Translations under genes and position numbers: made by a program
The notes under the pieces: model-generated
Told to the model about the DNA's origin: nothing
Databases searched by the model: none
Seen by the model: only the letters and a program-made list of their open reading frames with translations
Assembly: GCF_009792355.1 (NCBI RefSeq)
Contig: NZ_CP047045.1
Coordinates: 2,568,501-2,632,500, forward strand
Origin: Terricaulis silvestris
Lineage (GTDB): Bacteria; Pseudomonadota; Alphaproteobacteria; Caulobacterales; Aquidulcibacteraceae
DNA: 64,000 bases
Direction: 5' to 3'
Shown here: piece after piece, positions 22,753-32,142 of the stretch
Layout of the letters: each line of letters starts with the position of its first letter
How positions within the stretch are numbered: position 1 is the first letter of the stretch

Positions 22753-23457
22753 TTAAGGCGAGGTTGAGAAGGCGGGCGCGCCGAACAGCGATTGATGGAA
22801 AAGCGCGATGCCGACAGCAATGGTAACGCCGGCGAGCCCGCGCCAGCCGATCTCTCCTAGGGCAAGCTTGTTGCGGCCCTGCACGATCGCCGCGAACGGG
22901 ATGTTGGAGGTGACGGTCTCGAAGCGCGCGAACGCTTCTGGATCGCGTGCGCGGCCCTTGCGGTCGATCGAGCGCGTGCCGTAGAGCACCATCACGCCGA
23001 GTGCGCCAAACAGCATCAGCGCGAAGCGTTCGCCGTTCACGAGCAGGTGCCCAAGCGCCCAGAACGCCACGCCCCACATGAAGGGATGGCGCGTGATGCG
23101 CAGCACGCCATATGCGGGCTTGGCCAGACCGGCCTTTTCGTAACCGGCGAGCGTCGGGCCCGGCGTGAGCACGCCCGCGGCGGCAAGGGAGATGCCGAAC
23201 AGCGCCAGCACCACAGCCGGCCAGTGCAGCCATGCCGGTGGCGCCCAAAACGGCGCGTTCAGTGCATCGAACGGATCGGCGCGCATCACGCCATAGCCGT
23301 GGATGAGCCAGAGCAGCAGGCCCAACGAAACCAAGGAAAAAGCGATCCGGTAGGGTCCGATACCGATGCTGCTGACCAGGCGCGTCCGGAGACCGGTGGC
23401 CGAGATCCCGACATGGATCAGCACGAACACCGCCAAGGCCCAGGCAAATCCGTTCAT
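22753..23457 (-). CDS. NnrU family membrane protein
   Basis: This 234-residue integral membrane protein starts at ATG 23457 (MNGFAWALAVFVLIHVGIS). About six helices are visible. The motif RITRHPFMWGVAFWALGHLLVNG, interrupted here, is the NnrU/isoprenylcysteine-methyltransferase-like signature, as is GPTLAGYEKAG. NnrU was named from denitrification loci, but most homologs, as here, lie outside such loci. No nitrate or nitrite genes are near. An extension to 23514 is possible but lacks a good start. It is divergent from the tRNA-Lys gene. Confidence 0.88.
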   Translation of the reverse strand: MNGFAWALAVFVLIHVGISATGLRTRLVSSIGIGPYRIAFSLVSLGLLLWLIHGYGVMRADPFDALNAPFWAPPAWLHWPAVVLALFGISLAAAGVLTPGPTLAGYEKAGLAKPAYGVLRITRHPFMWGVAFWALGHLLVNGERFALMLFGALGVMVLYGTRSIDRKGRARDPEAFARFETVTSNIPFAAIVQGRNKLALGEIGWRGLAGVTIAVGIALFHQSLFGAPAFSTSP

Positions 23458-23546
23458 GGCCGCATCCTCCGCCGCTTTTGCCGCAATCTGCCCACACTGG
23501 ACGGCGCGCGCCAATCCCCCTATGTCGGGCCGCTCTTCGAGTCTTC

Positions 23547-23622
<76 letters not shown>

Positions 23623-23857
23623 TCTTTCGCTCGCGATAGCGAGAGAAGGATGTCCTCCGTGGCCTTTGCGTAGGAGGACTGGGCGTTCCACTTGCGAGCT
23701 TCGGATGGCAGGCCATCCACACTCTCGTTTGCAACAGCGGAGCGTAGATGCGGCGTCACGATCAAGCCAGACGGCGGATCGATCATTCAAGCCACGCGCG
23801 TCGCGCTCTAGCCCTGTAACCGCCGCTCCTGCTGGCGGCGCTGACAGGATAACCAAC

Positions 23858-23962
23858 ATGCTCGGCTCCCGACCGCCTGCCGCGTTTCGCGCGCTCGCCT
23901 ATCTGGTTTCCGCGATGTTGTTCATCGGCGTGCAGATCGCCGTTGCGCATGCGCCGCTCTAA
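23858..23962 (+). CDS. Putative 34-residue single-helix membrane microprotein
   Basis: An ATG at 23858, with AGGA eight bases upstream, opens a 34-residue frame. It has a basic N-terminus (MLGSRPPAAFR) and one hydrophobic helix (ALAYLVSAMLFIGVQIAVAH). Its TAA stop overlaps the stop of the opposing AraC gene by 4 nt (CTAA), the same arrangement as several confirmed gene pairs in this window, which gives some support. The frame continues upstream to 23666, but that part looks non-coding. Treat as a candidate. Confidence 0.4.
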   Translation: MLGSRPPAAFRALAYLVSAMLFIGVQIAVAHAPL

Positions 23963-24924
23963 TGCTGCGGCGCTTCGATCTGCTTGCGCCACGCCGCCGG
24001 CGGCTGGCCCATCTCGCGCCGGAAGGCGCGGGTGAAGGCGGCTTCGGACTCATAGCCAACGCCGAAGGCGATCTGCGCAATGGTCTGGCGCCGCTCACGC
24101 AATTTCACGGCGGCGACCTGCATGCGCCAGTTGGTGAGATACTTCATCGGCGGCGTACCAATGAGTTGCGTGAAACGGTCAGCGAAGGCGGAGCGCGACA
24201 TGTTGACGGCGTTGGCGAGCTCTTCCGCGGTCCAATCGTGCGCAGGCTTAGTGTGCATCAGCGCGAGCGCGCGGCCGATATGGGGATCGCGCAGGCCGGC
24301 GAGCCAGCCCGCTTCCTGCGGCGGCAATTCGTCGATGTAGCGGCGCACCGCTTCGACGAACATAAGTTCGGAGAGCTTGCCGATGATGGCGCCCTCGCCC
24401 GCCTCTTGGCGCGCGAGTTGTTGAGCGGCGAAGGCGAAGGATTCGGCGATCCAGTTGCCAGCCGGTGTATCGGCCACGTTGAGCGTGAGCATTTTGGGCA
24501 GCGCTTGCAGCAGCGGATTGGCGCCGCCGTCGCTGCCGAGGAAGCCGCACACGATGTGTGTCTCATCGCCCCCGCCGCCGTGCGCTACGTTGAAGATTCC
24601 CGTGCCAGGCGGTTGAAATACGATATCGCCCGCTGGTTCCGGCGTCAGGTTGAGCGCGCTCGCCAGCACGTGCGCGTCGTTGCGCGGAAACAGGATGATG
24701 TCGCCAGGCTTCATCTCCGTGGGGGCGGCGCCGTCCATCGCGGCGACAAGGCGACCCGACACGACGTAGTGGAAACAGATCACTTGCTCGGGCGTGGGCA
24801 GGAATGGCTCAAGTTTGAACGGCTCAACGCGGCCCGCCACGCTCCAGGGCGCGGTGAAACGGGCGTCGAGAAAAACTCCGCCCGTCAAGCGCACCACGCG
24901 CAGCACATCCGAAAGCGCATCCAT
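23959..24924 (-). CDS. AraC-family regulator with N-terminal cupin
   Basis: This 321-residue regulator starts at ATG 24924 (MDALSDVLRVVRLTGGVFLD). The N-terminal ~190 residues form a cupin-type ligand domain (ICFHYVVSGRLVAAMDG, then MKPGDIILFPRNDAHVLA). Two helix-turn-helix motifs lie at the C-terminus (TAEELANAVNMSRSAFADRF; TIAQIAFGVGYESEAAFTRA) with the AraC hallmark FRREMGQPPAAWR. It is divergent from the diiron protein gene at 25026 across a 101-bp gap, so it probably controls that gene and itself. The inducer is unknown. Confidence 0.92.
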   Translation of the reverse strand: MDALSDVLRVVRLTGGVFLDARFTAPWSVAGRVEPFKLEPFLPTPEQVICFHYVVSGRLVAAMDGAAPTEMKPGDIILFPRNDAHVLASALNLTPEPAGDIVFQPPGTGIFNVAHGGGGDETHIVCGFLGSDGGANPLLQALPKMLTLNVADTPAGNWIAESFAFAAQQLARQEAGEGAIIGKLSELMFVEAVRRYIDELPPQEAGWLAGLRDPHIGRALALMHTKPAHDWTAEELANAVNMSRSAFADRFTQLIGTPPMKYLTNWRMQVAAVKLRERRQTIAQIAFGVGYESEAAFTRAFRREMGQPPAAWRKQIEAPQH

Positions 24925-25025
24925 GCCGGCATTCGCCGTCGCGGACGCCCTTCGGTCAAGAGGCAGAGCGCACCAGTTCGCGCGCGAAGCAACGCCTATG
25001 CCCACCAACCTCCCGGAGAAGCATC

Positions 25026-25952
25026 ATGACCTACCAATATTCATTCAAGGATTGCCTGGCGCGCGCCGAGCGCATCACCTGGCGCGTCGAGGATTTGATC
25101 GGCGGCGACAAGACGCTCGATTTCTCCAAGCCCTTCATGCCCGAAAGCTTTGCTCGGGTCGTGGATCTCGATTTCCTCAGCGCCGACGAGAAGCGAACGC
25201 TGAACCAGATCCGCGGCAACACTTATCTCGCCATGTTCGGGCTGATTGAGGAATTCATCCTGCCGTTCGTGATGGATCACGCCGGGCCGCTGATCGTGAA
25301 GCCGATGACGGCGGGCGACGACTATCAGGCGCGCGCCTATCTCGAATTCGCAGCCGAAGAAGCCAAGCACATTCACCTCTTCCGTCGCTTCCGCGAGGAG
25401 TTCACCAACGGCTTCGGCACGCGCTGCGACGTGATTGGCCCGCCGGAAGCAGTCGGCAAGGTCGTGCTGGCGAAACCGGCGTTGTCGGTATCGTTGCTGG
25501 TGCTGATGATCGAGTGGATGAGCCAGCGTCATTTCATGGACAGCATGAAAGACGATCAGACGCTCGATCCGCAATTCAAAAGCTTGCTGTTGCACCATTG
25601 GATGGAAGAGCATCAGCACGCTCAGCTCGACGCGCTGATGACGCTGGCGATCGCCGAGAAGCTCGACGCCGCGGCGATCAATGCCGGCATCGACGGCTTC
25701 TGGGAGCTGGGTACGTTCTTCGATGAGGGCTTGAAGCAACAGACTGCGTTCGATCTCGATGCACTCGAACGCGCCACAGGACGCAAGCTCGGCGATCCTG
25801 AACGCGCGCGATTCCTGGAGCAGCAGCACCAGGCCAATCGCTGGACCTATTTGGGCTCCGGCCTCACGCACCCGCGCTTCATCGATGTGATCGAGCAGAT
25901 CGCGCCGGCGCGGCGGGCGGAATTCGAAGTTGCGGCGCCAGTGTTCTCGTAG
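25026..25952 (+). CDS. Ferritin-like/diiron protein (oxygenase-like)
   Basis: This 308-residue helical protein has two glutamate-histidine iron motifs: YLEFAAEEAKHIHLFRRF (EExxH) at ~105-122 and HHWMEEHQHAQLDAL (EExxH) at ~188-202. Extra acidic candidates occur in LIEEFILPF. The layout suggests a diiron centre in a four-helix bundle, as in AurF-like N-oxygenases or other ferritin-like enzymes; which one is not clear. Strong ribosome site GGAGAA precedes ATG 25026. The divergent AraC regulator probably governs it. The stop is followed by a shared terminator hairpin at 25958. Confidence 0.7.
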   Translation: MTYQYSFKDCLARAERITWRVEDLIGGDKTLDFSKPFMPESFARVVDLDFLSADEKRTLNQIRGNTYLAMFGLIEEFILPFVMDHAGPLIVKPMTAGDDYQARAYLEFAAEEAKHIHLFRRFREEFTNGFGTRCDVIGPPEAVGKVVLAKPALSVSLLVLMIEWMSQRHFMDSMKDDQTLDPQFKSLLLHHWMEEHQHAQLDALMTLAIAEKLDAAAINAGIDGFWELGTFFDEGLKQQTAFDLDALERATGRKLGDPERARFLEQQHQANRWTYLGSGLTHPRFIDVIEQIAPARRAEFEVAAPVFS

Positions 25953-25957
25953 GCAAA

Positions 25958-25981
25958 GGGCCGGCGTTTGCGCGCCGGCCC
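25958..25981. terminator. Bidirectional terminator between convergent genes
   Basis: GGGCCGGCG (25958-25966), a 6-nt loop, and CGCCGGCCC (25973-25981) form a perfect 9-bp GC stem in the 53-bp gap between the diiron and autotransporter genes. On each strand it is followed by a short T-rich piece (TCAAACTTT or TTTGCCT). It probably serves both genes and is the only convergent junction in the window with room for a hairpin. Confidence 0.75.
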
Positions 25982-26005
25982 TCAAACTTTGCTCCGATCC
26001 GCCGC

Positions 26006-29000
26006 TTAGAAGCGGAAGCGGATCGAGGCGTTGACGCTGTGGCGCTCGATCTGATCGCCAAACTCGCCTTCGTAGCCCAACGTAAAGGTTGAAAAGCCGT
26101 TGGTGGCGTCGATACCGATGCCGACCAGCGGTCCGCCATCGCCCAAAGCCTCGTCCGTCAACGTGAACTCGTTGCCCGGCGCCGAGACGAAGCGGAAGGT
26201 GCGCTCGGCTTCTTCGTCGATCAGGTTGGTGCGATAGCCCGCGAACAGGCGCGGCGCGATGTAGCTGTTCTCGCCGCCAAGACGCAGGCGGCCGCTGAAC
26301 TCGACGCCGGCATCGCCCCACAGACGCTGCGAGTTCGCGTCATCGACTTCGTAGTCGATCGCGGTGCCGCCACCTTCTTCGGTGTAACCCTCTTCCGTCA
26401 GGTACGCGTAGGTCAGCTGCGCCTGCGGCGTCATGATCATCCAGTTCGACACCTGCATCGGCGCCGAGAGGCGGATCGAGCCGTGGCCTTCATAGGTCCA
26501 CCAATCGGCTTCCGAGAGTGCAGCAAACGTAGATCCGATTTCGACGTTGCGCTGAGAGCTAAACTTGCCGACGCCCGCACCCAGGATAACGTCCAGATCG
26601 AGCGGGCCCACGCCTGCGCCGAAATAGGCGTTGAACTGCCCAATCGAAATCGCGATCTCGCTGTCGGGACGGCCCTCTTCTTCGACTTCCGACGCGATGA
26701 ACGAAGCTGAGAGACCAAAGAGCGCGCCGTTCTCAAGCGGGCCGTCGATGCCGGCGGCGACGCCGAAGCCATTGCCCGAGTATTCCTGGCCGTTCGAAGT
26801 CGGCGGCGTGCGCGTGAGGCTGTAGCCGATCTCCTGCGCCCACACCGATGTGTCGTTCAGATCGTGTAGACGCGTTGCGGCCAGACGGTTTGCCGTGGCT
26901 GACTGCATTTGCTGGATCGCCGTGGCCGACACTTCCGTCGCCGCCGACGAGAAGCTCGGCATCAGGTCTTCGTAGGCGTCGAAGAATTCGTCGGCGCTGT
27001 CGAGCGACGTCAGCGCGGCGCTGGCGTCGAGATCGGTGCGAAGCGCCTCGACGATAGGGTCAAATGCCGTCGTCTCATTGTCGGTGAGACCGAGTTGCAC
27101 CGGCGTCTTCAACGAGTAGGTCGCTTGCAGCGAGTTTGGATCGCCAGAATTGGCTGCAGGATTCGTGAGGGAGACTTCGATATTGTAGACGAATGGCGTG
27201 CCCTCGCCGGTCACCAGACCGGTAACAAGGTCGCCGTTGTTCATGCTCGTGGTGGCCGTCATGAAGACGTGGGTGTCTTCCAGCAGGCCTGCAGGGATCG
27301 CCGGCAGGATCGAAGCGTGGTTGTTGATGTCACCGGCAAAAGTGATAGTGTCGGCAACGATTAGCGCCGGATCACCAGCGGCCAGCACGGGAACGAACGT
27401 GACGTCCGCGCCGAAATCAACAGTTGTGGCCTGAAGATTTGTGCCTTCGTTCAAGCGGAGGATCGATTCACCGAGCACGTCGAGGTCAAGCGTGCTGTCG
27501 AGGTCGTCGAGGACGCCGGCGAAGCTTGCATCCCCATTGAGCAGGAAGGTGTCGGCGCCATTGCCGAACGACCACGTCCCGGTTCCCGTCCCAGCAAGCA
27601 GGCTGATCGTGTCATTGCCATCACCCAAGAGCACGTCGCCGGTGATGATCGCTATAACATCTTCGTCGGCGTTCGCTGTTTGGGTGATCGTCACATCTTG
27701 GGTCGACGCGGACAGGTCGATGGCCCGGCTGAAACCGGTGGCCGTTTCATCTGCGGCCACAACGAACGCAATCCCGGAAATCGTGCCCGAGTTGTTGATC
27801 GTGGTGAGCGTATCCGACCCGTCGTAAATGGCCGTTGCATTCCCAAGCTCACCGACAAATTGCGACCGGATCGTGCTTGAGTTGTCAATCGCCGCCAACG
27901 ACGCGTTTTCGTCGATGTAGATGGCGTAGGCATCAAAGGCGAGCTCGCCGCTCGAGATCGCCGAGATCGAATTTTGGTTGTGAAGGGTCGGAACGGTGAC
28001 TCCCTCGCCCACGAACAACCCGTACGCGTCGGCGTTAGAAAACGCCGTAGCGGTGATAAGGCCATCGTTGAAGATGCCCGCGCTTGTGTCGACCGAAGAG
28101 GAGCCAAAAATGGCCTGGAGCCGGAGCCCCGTCGCGGAGAAGTCTTCATAGGCGCCAATGCCGCTGATGGTGCCGCGGTTCACAAAGCCATACCCACCGG
28201 CAGGAGCGCCAGGCCCCGTCACGGCGCCCAATACGATGCTGACCCCCGCCGCGGCGTTGATGTCCACGGCCGGCGCGGCGCCAAAGGAACGTATTGCGGC
28301 TGTTAGGTCGTCGTCGGTGTCGGCGTCGTCGCCTAAGTCGTCGATGCCGTCTCCGTCGTCGTCCGGGTCGTCGGCGAACCCAAGACCTTCGACATAGACA
28401 CCGCCCGTCACGGACCGATTGATCGCGAGCGCAGCACCGCCGCTCAGCAAGTCGTCCGGATCGAGCACGGATGTGTCGGCCGGCGGGCTCGTACTGCGGA
28501 AGCCTGTCGACGCGTAGGTATTGTTGAGCCGCAGGAAGCCGCTGATAACGCCATCCACGATGACAGCCGACGCGCCGTCGCCCCGCGCACTGACTGAGCC
28601 TCGGAGGGCGACATCGCCTGTGACGCCGCCGGCGCCGTTGTTGCCAAGCACGATGCCGTGCGAGTTGTCGCCGACGACCACGATATTGCCGCTCGTGGTG
28701 AGATCACCGATGAGAGTCCCGCGCAACGCGATGCCGCCGGAATTGTTGCCTTCAATGCTGACCGAGCCGCCGCTGGTGATGTCGCCCGTGTAAGTGTCGC
28801 CTGCGTCCTGCAGTATCCCGAAGCGATTGATGCCCTCCGCAAAAGGTTCGTCGGCCTCAGTGTCAGTGTCGCCGGCCAGATCCGCGGGCGTGTAGTCTTC
28901 GGTGAACGTGATGTTGCCGATGCTGGAAATGTTTCCGGTGAAGCCGTTGCCCAGCAGGATGCCGATGACGTTGTCTTCGTCTACGGCGCTGATCGTGCCC

Positions 29001-29254
29001 TGGACTTGAACGAACTCGGAATCGGCGTCCGCGTTGCTCGAATTGACCGTGATAGCGGCTTCGCCATCCTCGATCGCGATCGACCCTGCGGACGTCACCG
29101 TGACGTCGCCAGGCGTGCCGTTCTGGGCGGTTGCGGTGAACACAGGGTCCGTGCGCGCCGTGCTTACGGTCAGATCGTCGGCCTGCGCGTTCGTGGCTGC
29201 GCCGCCGGCAAGTGCGGCCATCAGACCAGCCAAATGAACTTTGGAAATACGCAT
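26006..29254 (-). CDS. Type V autotransporter with beta-barrel domain
   Basis: This 1082-residue outer-membrane autotransporter starts at ATG 29254 (MRISKVHLAGLMAALAGG), preceded by GGAAGGGGACGGAG. It has a cleavable signal ending near NAQADD. The passenger (~30-790) is a Gly/Asp/Asn/Ser-rich beta-helix with repeats of the type GDITSGGSVSIEGNNSGGIA. It includes one very acidic stretch (residues ~285-310: DPDDDGDGIDD and DADTDDDL) resembling Ca-binding DxDxDG motifs. The C-terminal ~280 residues are the translocator barrel (SVWAQEIGYSLTRTPPTSNG onward), ending in Phe. Likely an adhesin; no protease triad was noticed. Confidence 0.92.
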   Translation of the reverse strand: MRISKVHLAGLMAALAGGAATNAQADDLTVSTARTDPVFTATAQNGTPGDVTVTSAGSIAIEDGEAAITVNSSNADADSEFVQVQGTISAVDEDNVIGILLGNGFTGNISSIGNITFTEDYTPADLAGDTDTEADEPFAEGINRFGILQDAGDTYTGDITSGGSVSIEGNNSGGIALRGTLIGDLTTSGNIVVVGDNSHGIVLGNNGAGGVTGDVALRGSVSARGDGASAVIVDGVISGFLRLNNTYASTGFRSTSPPADTSVLDPDDLLSGGAALAINRSVTGGVYVEGLGFADDPDDDGDGIDDLGDDADTDDDLTAAIRSFGAAPAVDINAAAGVSIVLGAVTGPGAPAGGYGFVNRGTISGIGAYEDFSATGLRLQAIFGSSSVDTSAGIFNDGLITATAFSNADAYGLFVGEGVTVPTLHNQNSISAISSGELAFDAYAIYIDENASLAAIDNSSTIRSQFVGELGNATAIYDGSDTLTTINNSGTISGIAFVVAADETATGFSRAIDLSASTQDVTITQTANADEDVIAIITGDVLLGDGNDTISLLAGTGTGTWSFGNGADTFLLNGDASFAGVLDDLDSTLDLDVLGESILRLNEGTNLQATTVDFGADVTFVPVLAAGDPALIVADTITFAGDINNHASILPAIPAGLLEDTHVFMTATTSMNNGDLVTGLVTGEGTPFVYNIEVSLTNPAANSGDPNSLQATYSLKTPVQLGLTDNETTAFDPIVEALRTDLDASAALTSLDSADEFFDAYEDLMPSFSSAATEVSATAIQQMQSATANRLAATRLHDLNDTSVWAQEIGYSLTRTPPTSNGQEYSGNGFGVAAGIDGPLENGALFGLSASFIASEVEEEGRPDSEIAISIGQFNAYFGAGVGPLDLDVILGAGVGKFSSQRNVEIGSTFAALSEADWWTYEGHGSIRLSAPMQVSNWMIMTPQAQLTYAYLTEEGYTEEGGGTAIDYEVDDANSQRLWGDAGVEFSGRLRLGGENSYIAPRLFAGYRTNLIDEEAERTFRFVSAPGNEFTLTDEALGDGGPLVGIGIDATNGFSTFTLGYEGEFGDQIERHSVNASIRFRF

Positions 29255-29496
29255 GCCGGCTCCGTCCCCTTCCGTGATGCGGTGTGCGGCGCCCTCAAGC
29301 CACCTTGCGGGCCTGTCCTGTCCGGACACGCCCGATGTCACCCCGCTTGACGCTGAGCCTATCCGGGCCCTCGCGCATCCGAGTGGCATGCAGGCTTAGC
29401 TTAATTTTGTCCAGAGCGGGGCGCACGCGCGAAGCGGTTGCAATGGATGCAGAAAAGCGACACCGGGCGGCGTTCGTCGCAGGCGCGAAACGGTGG

Positions 29497-29513
29497 AAAA
29501 GGCGCGCCCTTTT
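29497..29513 (-). terminator. Rho-independent-type terminator after GGDEF-EAL gene
   Basis: On the minus strand AAAAGG-GCGCG-CCTTTT forms a perfect 6-bp stem ending in TTTT, beginning 15 nt after the stop of the gene at 29529-31829. It is also the only clear structure in the 274-bp gap before the autotransporter start; the rest of the gap holds that gene's promoter region, in which I see no known motif. Confidence 0.65.
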
Positions 29514-29528
29514 GGGGTGCAATTCGCC

Positions 29529-31829
29529 TTAGCTGCGGCGCTGGCCACGGAGGTCGGTCACAGACGCCGGCTGGGCCGTTTCGGCCTTGGGACCGAAGCT
29601 CTGCACCAGCGCCTCGACGCGGTCGGGCGCGACGGCATGAGAGAAGAAGAAGCCCTGCAACTCGGTGACGCCCACCAGACGCATGACCGAGGCCTCGGCT
29701 TCGGTTTCCACACCTTCGGCGACGATATCCATGCCAAGGCCGCGGCCCAAGGTGACCACCGACTGGATGATAGTCATGGCGCGCTTGCGCTCGTGGATGT
29801 CGGTGACAAAGGCGCGGTCGATCTTGATCTTGTCGAAGCGGAAATCGCAGAGGTAGCGCAGCGACGAATAGCCAGTGCCGAAATCGTCGAGCGCGATCTT
29901 GAAGCCCATGCCACGCACGGTTTCGAGGATCTGGCGATTGCGGTCGGTGGATTCCATCAGCACGCCCTCGGTGACCTCGAGGACAATGCGCTGCGGATTG
30001 ATGTCGTGCTTGGCGACTAAGGCTTCGAGCAGCTCGACCAAGTCGACGTGCCGGAATTGAACCGGTGAGAGGTTGATGGCCACTTCGAGATCGGGCCAGC
30101 GTTTGGCTTCAGCGAAGGCGCGCTCCAGCACATAAGCGCCGAGCGCCGGCATCAGACCCGCCTCCTCCGCGATCGGCACGAACACGGCGGGCGAGATGTC
30201 GCCTTTGGTCGGGTGCTTCCAGCGCAGCAGCGCTTCAACCCCGGTGACGCGGCTCGTCGCGCAGGAGATCAGCGGTTGATAGTGCAAATGGAGTTCGCGC
30301 GCGAGGAGCGCATCGTGGAGTTCAAGTTCGATTTCGCGGCGCTGTTCGACCTCGGCCGCCATCTCGGCGCAGAACAGCATGGCGCGGTCGCGGCCCTGGT
30401 TCTTGCCCTGATAAAGCGCGATGTCGGCGTGGCGCATCAATTCTTGCGGAGAAGCGCCATGGTCCGGCGCCATGGCGATGCCGATCGAGGCGGTCATGCG
30501 CACGTGCTGGCCGTAGACGTCGAAGCTCTCCTCGAACGCGGCGCGCAGACGGTCTGACAATTCGTTGGCGGCTTCGGTCGTGTGGGCGCGGCGCAGGACA
30601 GCGAACTCATCACCGCCGAAGCGCGACAGGAAATCCTCCGGCGCCAACGCTTTCTGCAGGCGCGCGGCAACCGACATGATGAGCGCGTCGCCTGCGGCGT
30701 GGCCCATAGTGTCGTTGATGTCCTTGAACCGATCGACGTCGATATAGGCGACAACGACGCGCCCGTTGTTGCGAGACTGGATCAGACCATCGAGCGCTTC
30801 TTGCAGGCGCTCAACGAAGTGATGCCGGTTCGGCAAGCCCGAAAGTGAGTCATGCTGCGCTTGGTGGCGTGAAAGCTCTTCGCGGTCGGCGAGTTCGCTG
30901 GACGCTTTCTTCAGGCGACCGATCATGAGCCAGGTCAGCACCCCTGCTCCGATCACGCCGAGCGCGACCATGGGCAGGATGAAGAGCAGCAGCGACTGAC
31001 CCGGACGGCGAGGCGTCCAGGCAATGTGGCCAACGGGAGCGCCATCGTCAGCGCTGAAACGCTCGGTGACGACGCCGCCGGCTTGGTTGGCGTGCGCGGA
31101 AATCGAGAGATCCGGCATCAGCAGCGAGCCGCCGACTTCGCCCATGAAGGCTTGGTCGATCTTGACCACGCTCAGCAGCAAATGCGGTTCGCCGTGCAGC
31201 AGGTTCGCGTCAAGGTTCGGCACGATGGAGAGCGCGGCGACAACGGCGGGTTCGCCATCGACCATCATGATGTGGCCTGCCCAACGGCCAAAGCTCGCAC
31301 CAAGAAGCGCGCTATAATTGCCTTGGCTTTCAACGAAAGCGGTGTCACGGCGGCGCAAATGTCCGTCGGCGCCCTGGCGGGCCTCAGCGACGACTTGATC
31401 CCAGACTTCGCGGTGATTGGCATACGCCTGCGCGGCGTTGCTGAGTTCGCCTTCAACGTTGGCGTAGACTGGGCGGTTCTGGGCATCGACGATGATGACT
31501 TCGTCGTGGCCGTAGGTCTCGTAGAAATAGACGCCGACATTGGTCTCAAGCCACTCGATGTTCAGCGGCCGGCCCTGGGCGTTGATGACGGCGTCATCCC
31601 ACCAGGCGATGGCCTTCTGTTGGTCGAGCACCCGGCTCACGCTCTGGTCGAGCGCGTTTTCCACCAGCTGGCGTTCACGAGCGACGGCGGTCGCGTTCGC
31701 CGACCAGCCGGCATAGGCGACAACCGCGACCATGACGGTTCCGAAGACGACCAGCGCCATGCCGATCATCGCCGTCAGACGGCGCAGATCGTTCTTATAG
31801 TGAACCGTCTTGGCGTTTGCGGGCGTCAT
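29529..31829 (-). CDS. CHASE4-GGDEF-EAL membrane protein (c-di-GMP turnover)
   Basis: This 766-residue protein starts at ATG 31829 (MTPANAKTVHYKNDLRRLTA). Membrane helices lie near 20-42 and 290-312. Between them is a CHASE4-type periplasmic sensor (WWDDAVINAQGRPLNIEWLE; VGVYFYETYGHDEVIIVDAQ). The GGDEF domain has RFGGDEFAVL intact but no RxxD inhibitory site (APED at that place). The EAL domain keeps VEALLRW, NLSPVQF, EVTEGVLM, LDDFGTGYSS, KIDRAF and EGVET, so it should be an active phosphodiesterase. Both activities are possible. A promoter-region motif TTTGCTAACC about 120 bp upstream is shared with the gene at 32883-34709. Confidence 0.93.
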   Translation of the reverse strand: MTPANAKTVHYKNDLRRLTAMIGMALVVFGTVMVAVVAYAGWSANATAVARERQLVENALDQSVSRVLDQQKAIAWWDDAVINAQGRPLNIEWLETNVGVYFYETYGHDEVIIVDAQNRPVYANVEGELSNAAQAYANHREVWDQVVAEARQGADGHLRRRDTAFVESQGNYSALLGASFGRWAGHIMMVDGEPAVVAALSIVPNLDANLLHGEPHLLLSVVKIDQAFMGEVGGSLLMPDLSISAHANQAGGVVTERFSADDGAPVGHIAWTPRRPGQSLLLFILPMVALGVIGAGVLTWLMIGRLKKASSELADREELSRHQAQHDSLSGLPNRHHFVERLQEALDGLIQSRNNGRVVVAYIDVDRFKDINDTMGHAAGDALIMSVAARLQKALAPEDFLSRFGGDEFAVLRRAHTTEAANELSDRLRAAFEESFDVYGQHVRMTASIGIAMAPDHGASPQELMRHADIALYQGKNQGRDRAMLFCAEMAAEVEQRREIELELHDALLARELHLHYQPLISCATSRVTGVEALLRWKHPTKGDISPAVFVPIAEEAGLMPALGAYVLERAFAEAKRWPDLEVAINLSPVQFRHVDLVELLEALVAKHDINPQRIVLEVTEGVLMESTDRNRQILETVRGMGFKIALDDFGTGYSSLRYLCDFRFDKIKIDRAFVTDIHERKRAMTIIQSVVTLGRGLGMDIVAEGVETEAEASVMRLVGVTELQGFFFSHAVAPDRVEALVQSFGPKAETAQPASVTDLRGQRRS

Positions 31830-32142
31830 TTTGACTAGCCAAAGTAAACAGGATTTCTGCCGATTAGGGATCAGATATGCCCTCGCCAATACCAAGATAC
31901 CGTTACGAACAGCTCATTCTTAGCAAATAACGTTGGATCGAATACTTTGCTAACCACGTTGATGCGGCACCCCACCAAGCCGCGAAAATCCCTCGTTAAT
32001 AAAGGTAAACACATATTCGGGCTTGTAATTTTCCAGTTTACGCTTTATTAGGGAACTCGCATCCGCTGAAGCATCGCTTGGGGCAATTCGGGTAATCGCG
32101 GCGCCGGGTGCAAATATTGGTTAACAAGAACTTGGGTGACCC
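31830..32142. other. AT-richer divergent intergenic region
   Basis: These 313 bp separate the CHASE4-GGDEF-EAL gene (minus) from the GNAT gene (plus). They are visibly richer in A and T than neighbouring genes. They contain the inverted repeat at 31920-31953 and a TTAACAAGAACTTGG near 32119 that only half-matches a CtrA box. No small coding frame with a good ribosome site was found. The ATG of the GNAT gene has no strong ribosome site (TTGGGTGACCC). Confidence 0.5.
31920..31953. promoter_or_regulatory. Inverted repeat TTAGCAAA-N18-TTTGCTAA
   Basis: Two perfect 8-bp arms (31920-31927 and 31946-31953) face each other across 18 bp. The right arm extends to TTTGCTAACC, identical to 34821-34830 in front of the receiver-GGDEF-EAL gene. 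It lies about 90-125 bp upstream of the GGDEF-EAL start at 31829. A dimeric regulator site is plausible; the protein is unknown. Confidence 0.5.

Noticed and set aside
25041-26321. Minus-strand open frame (426 codons) opposite the diiron gene
   Set aside because: Arg- and Gln-rich shadow of the diiron gene and of the autotransporter in another frame; no domain pattern.
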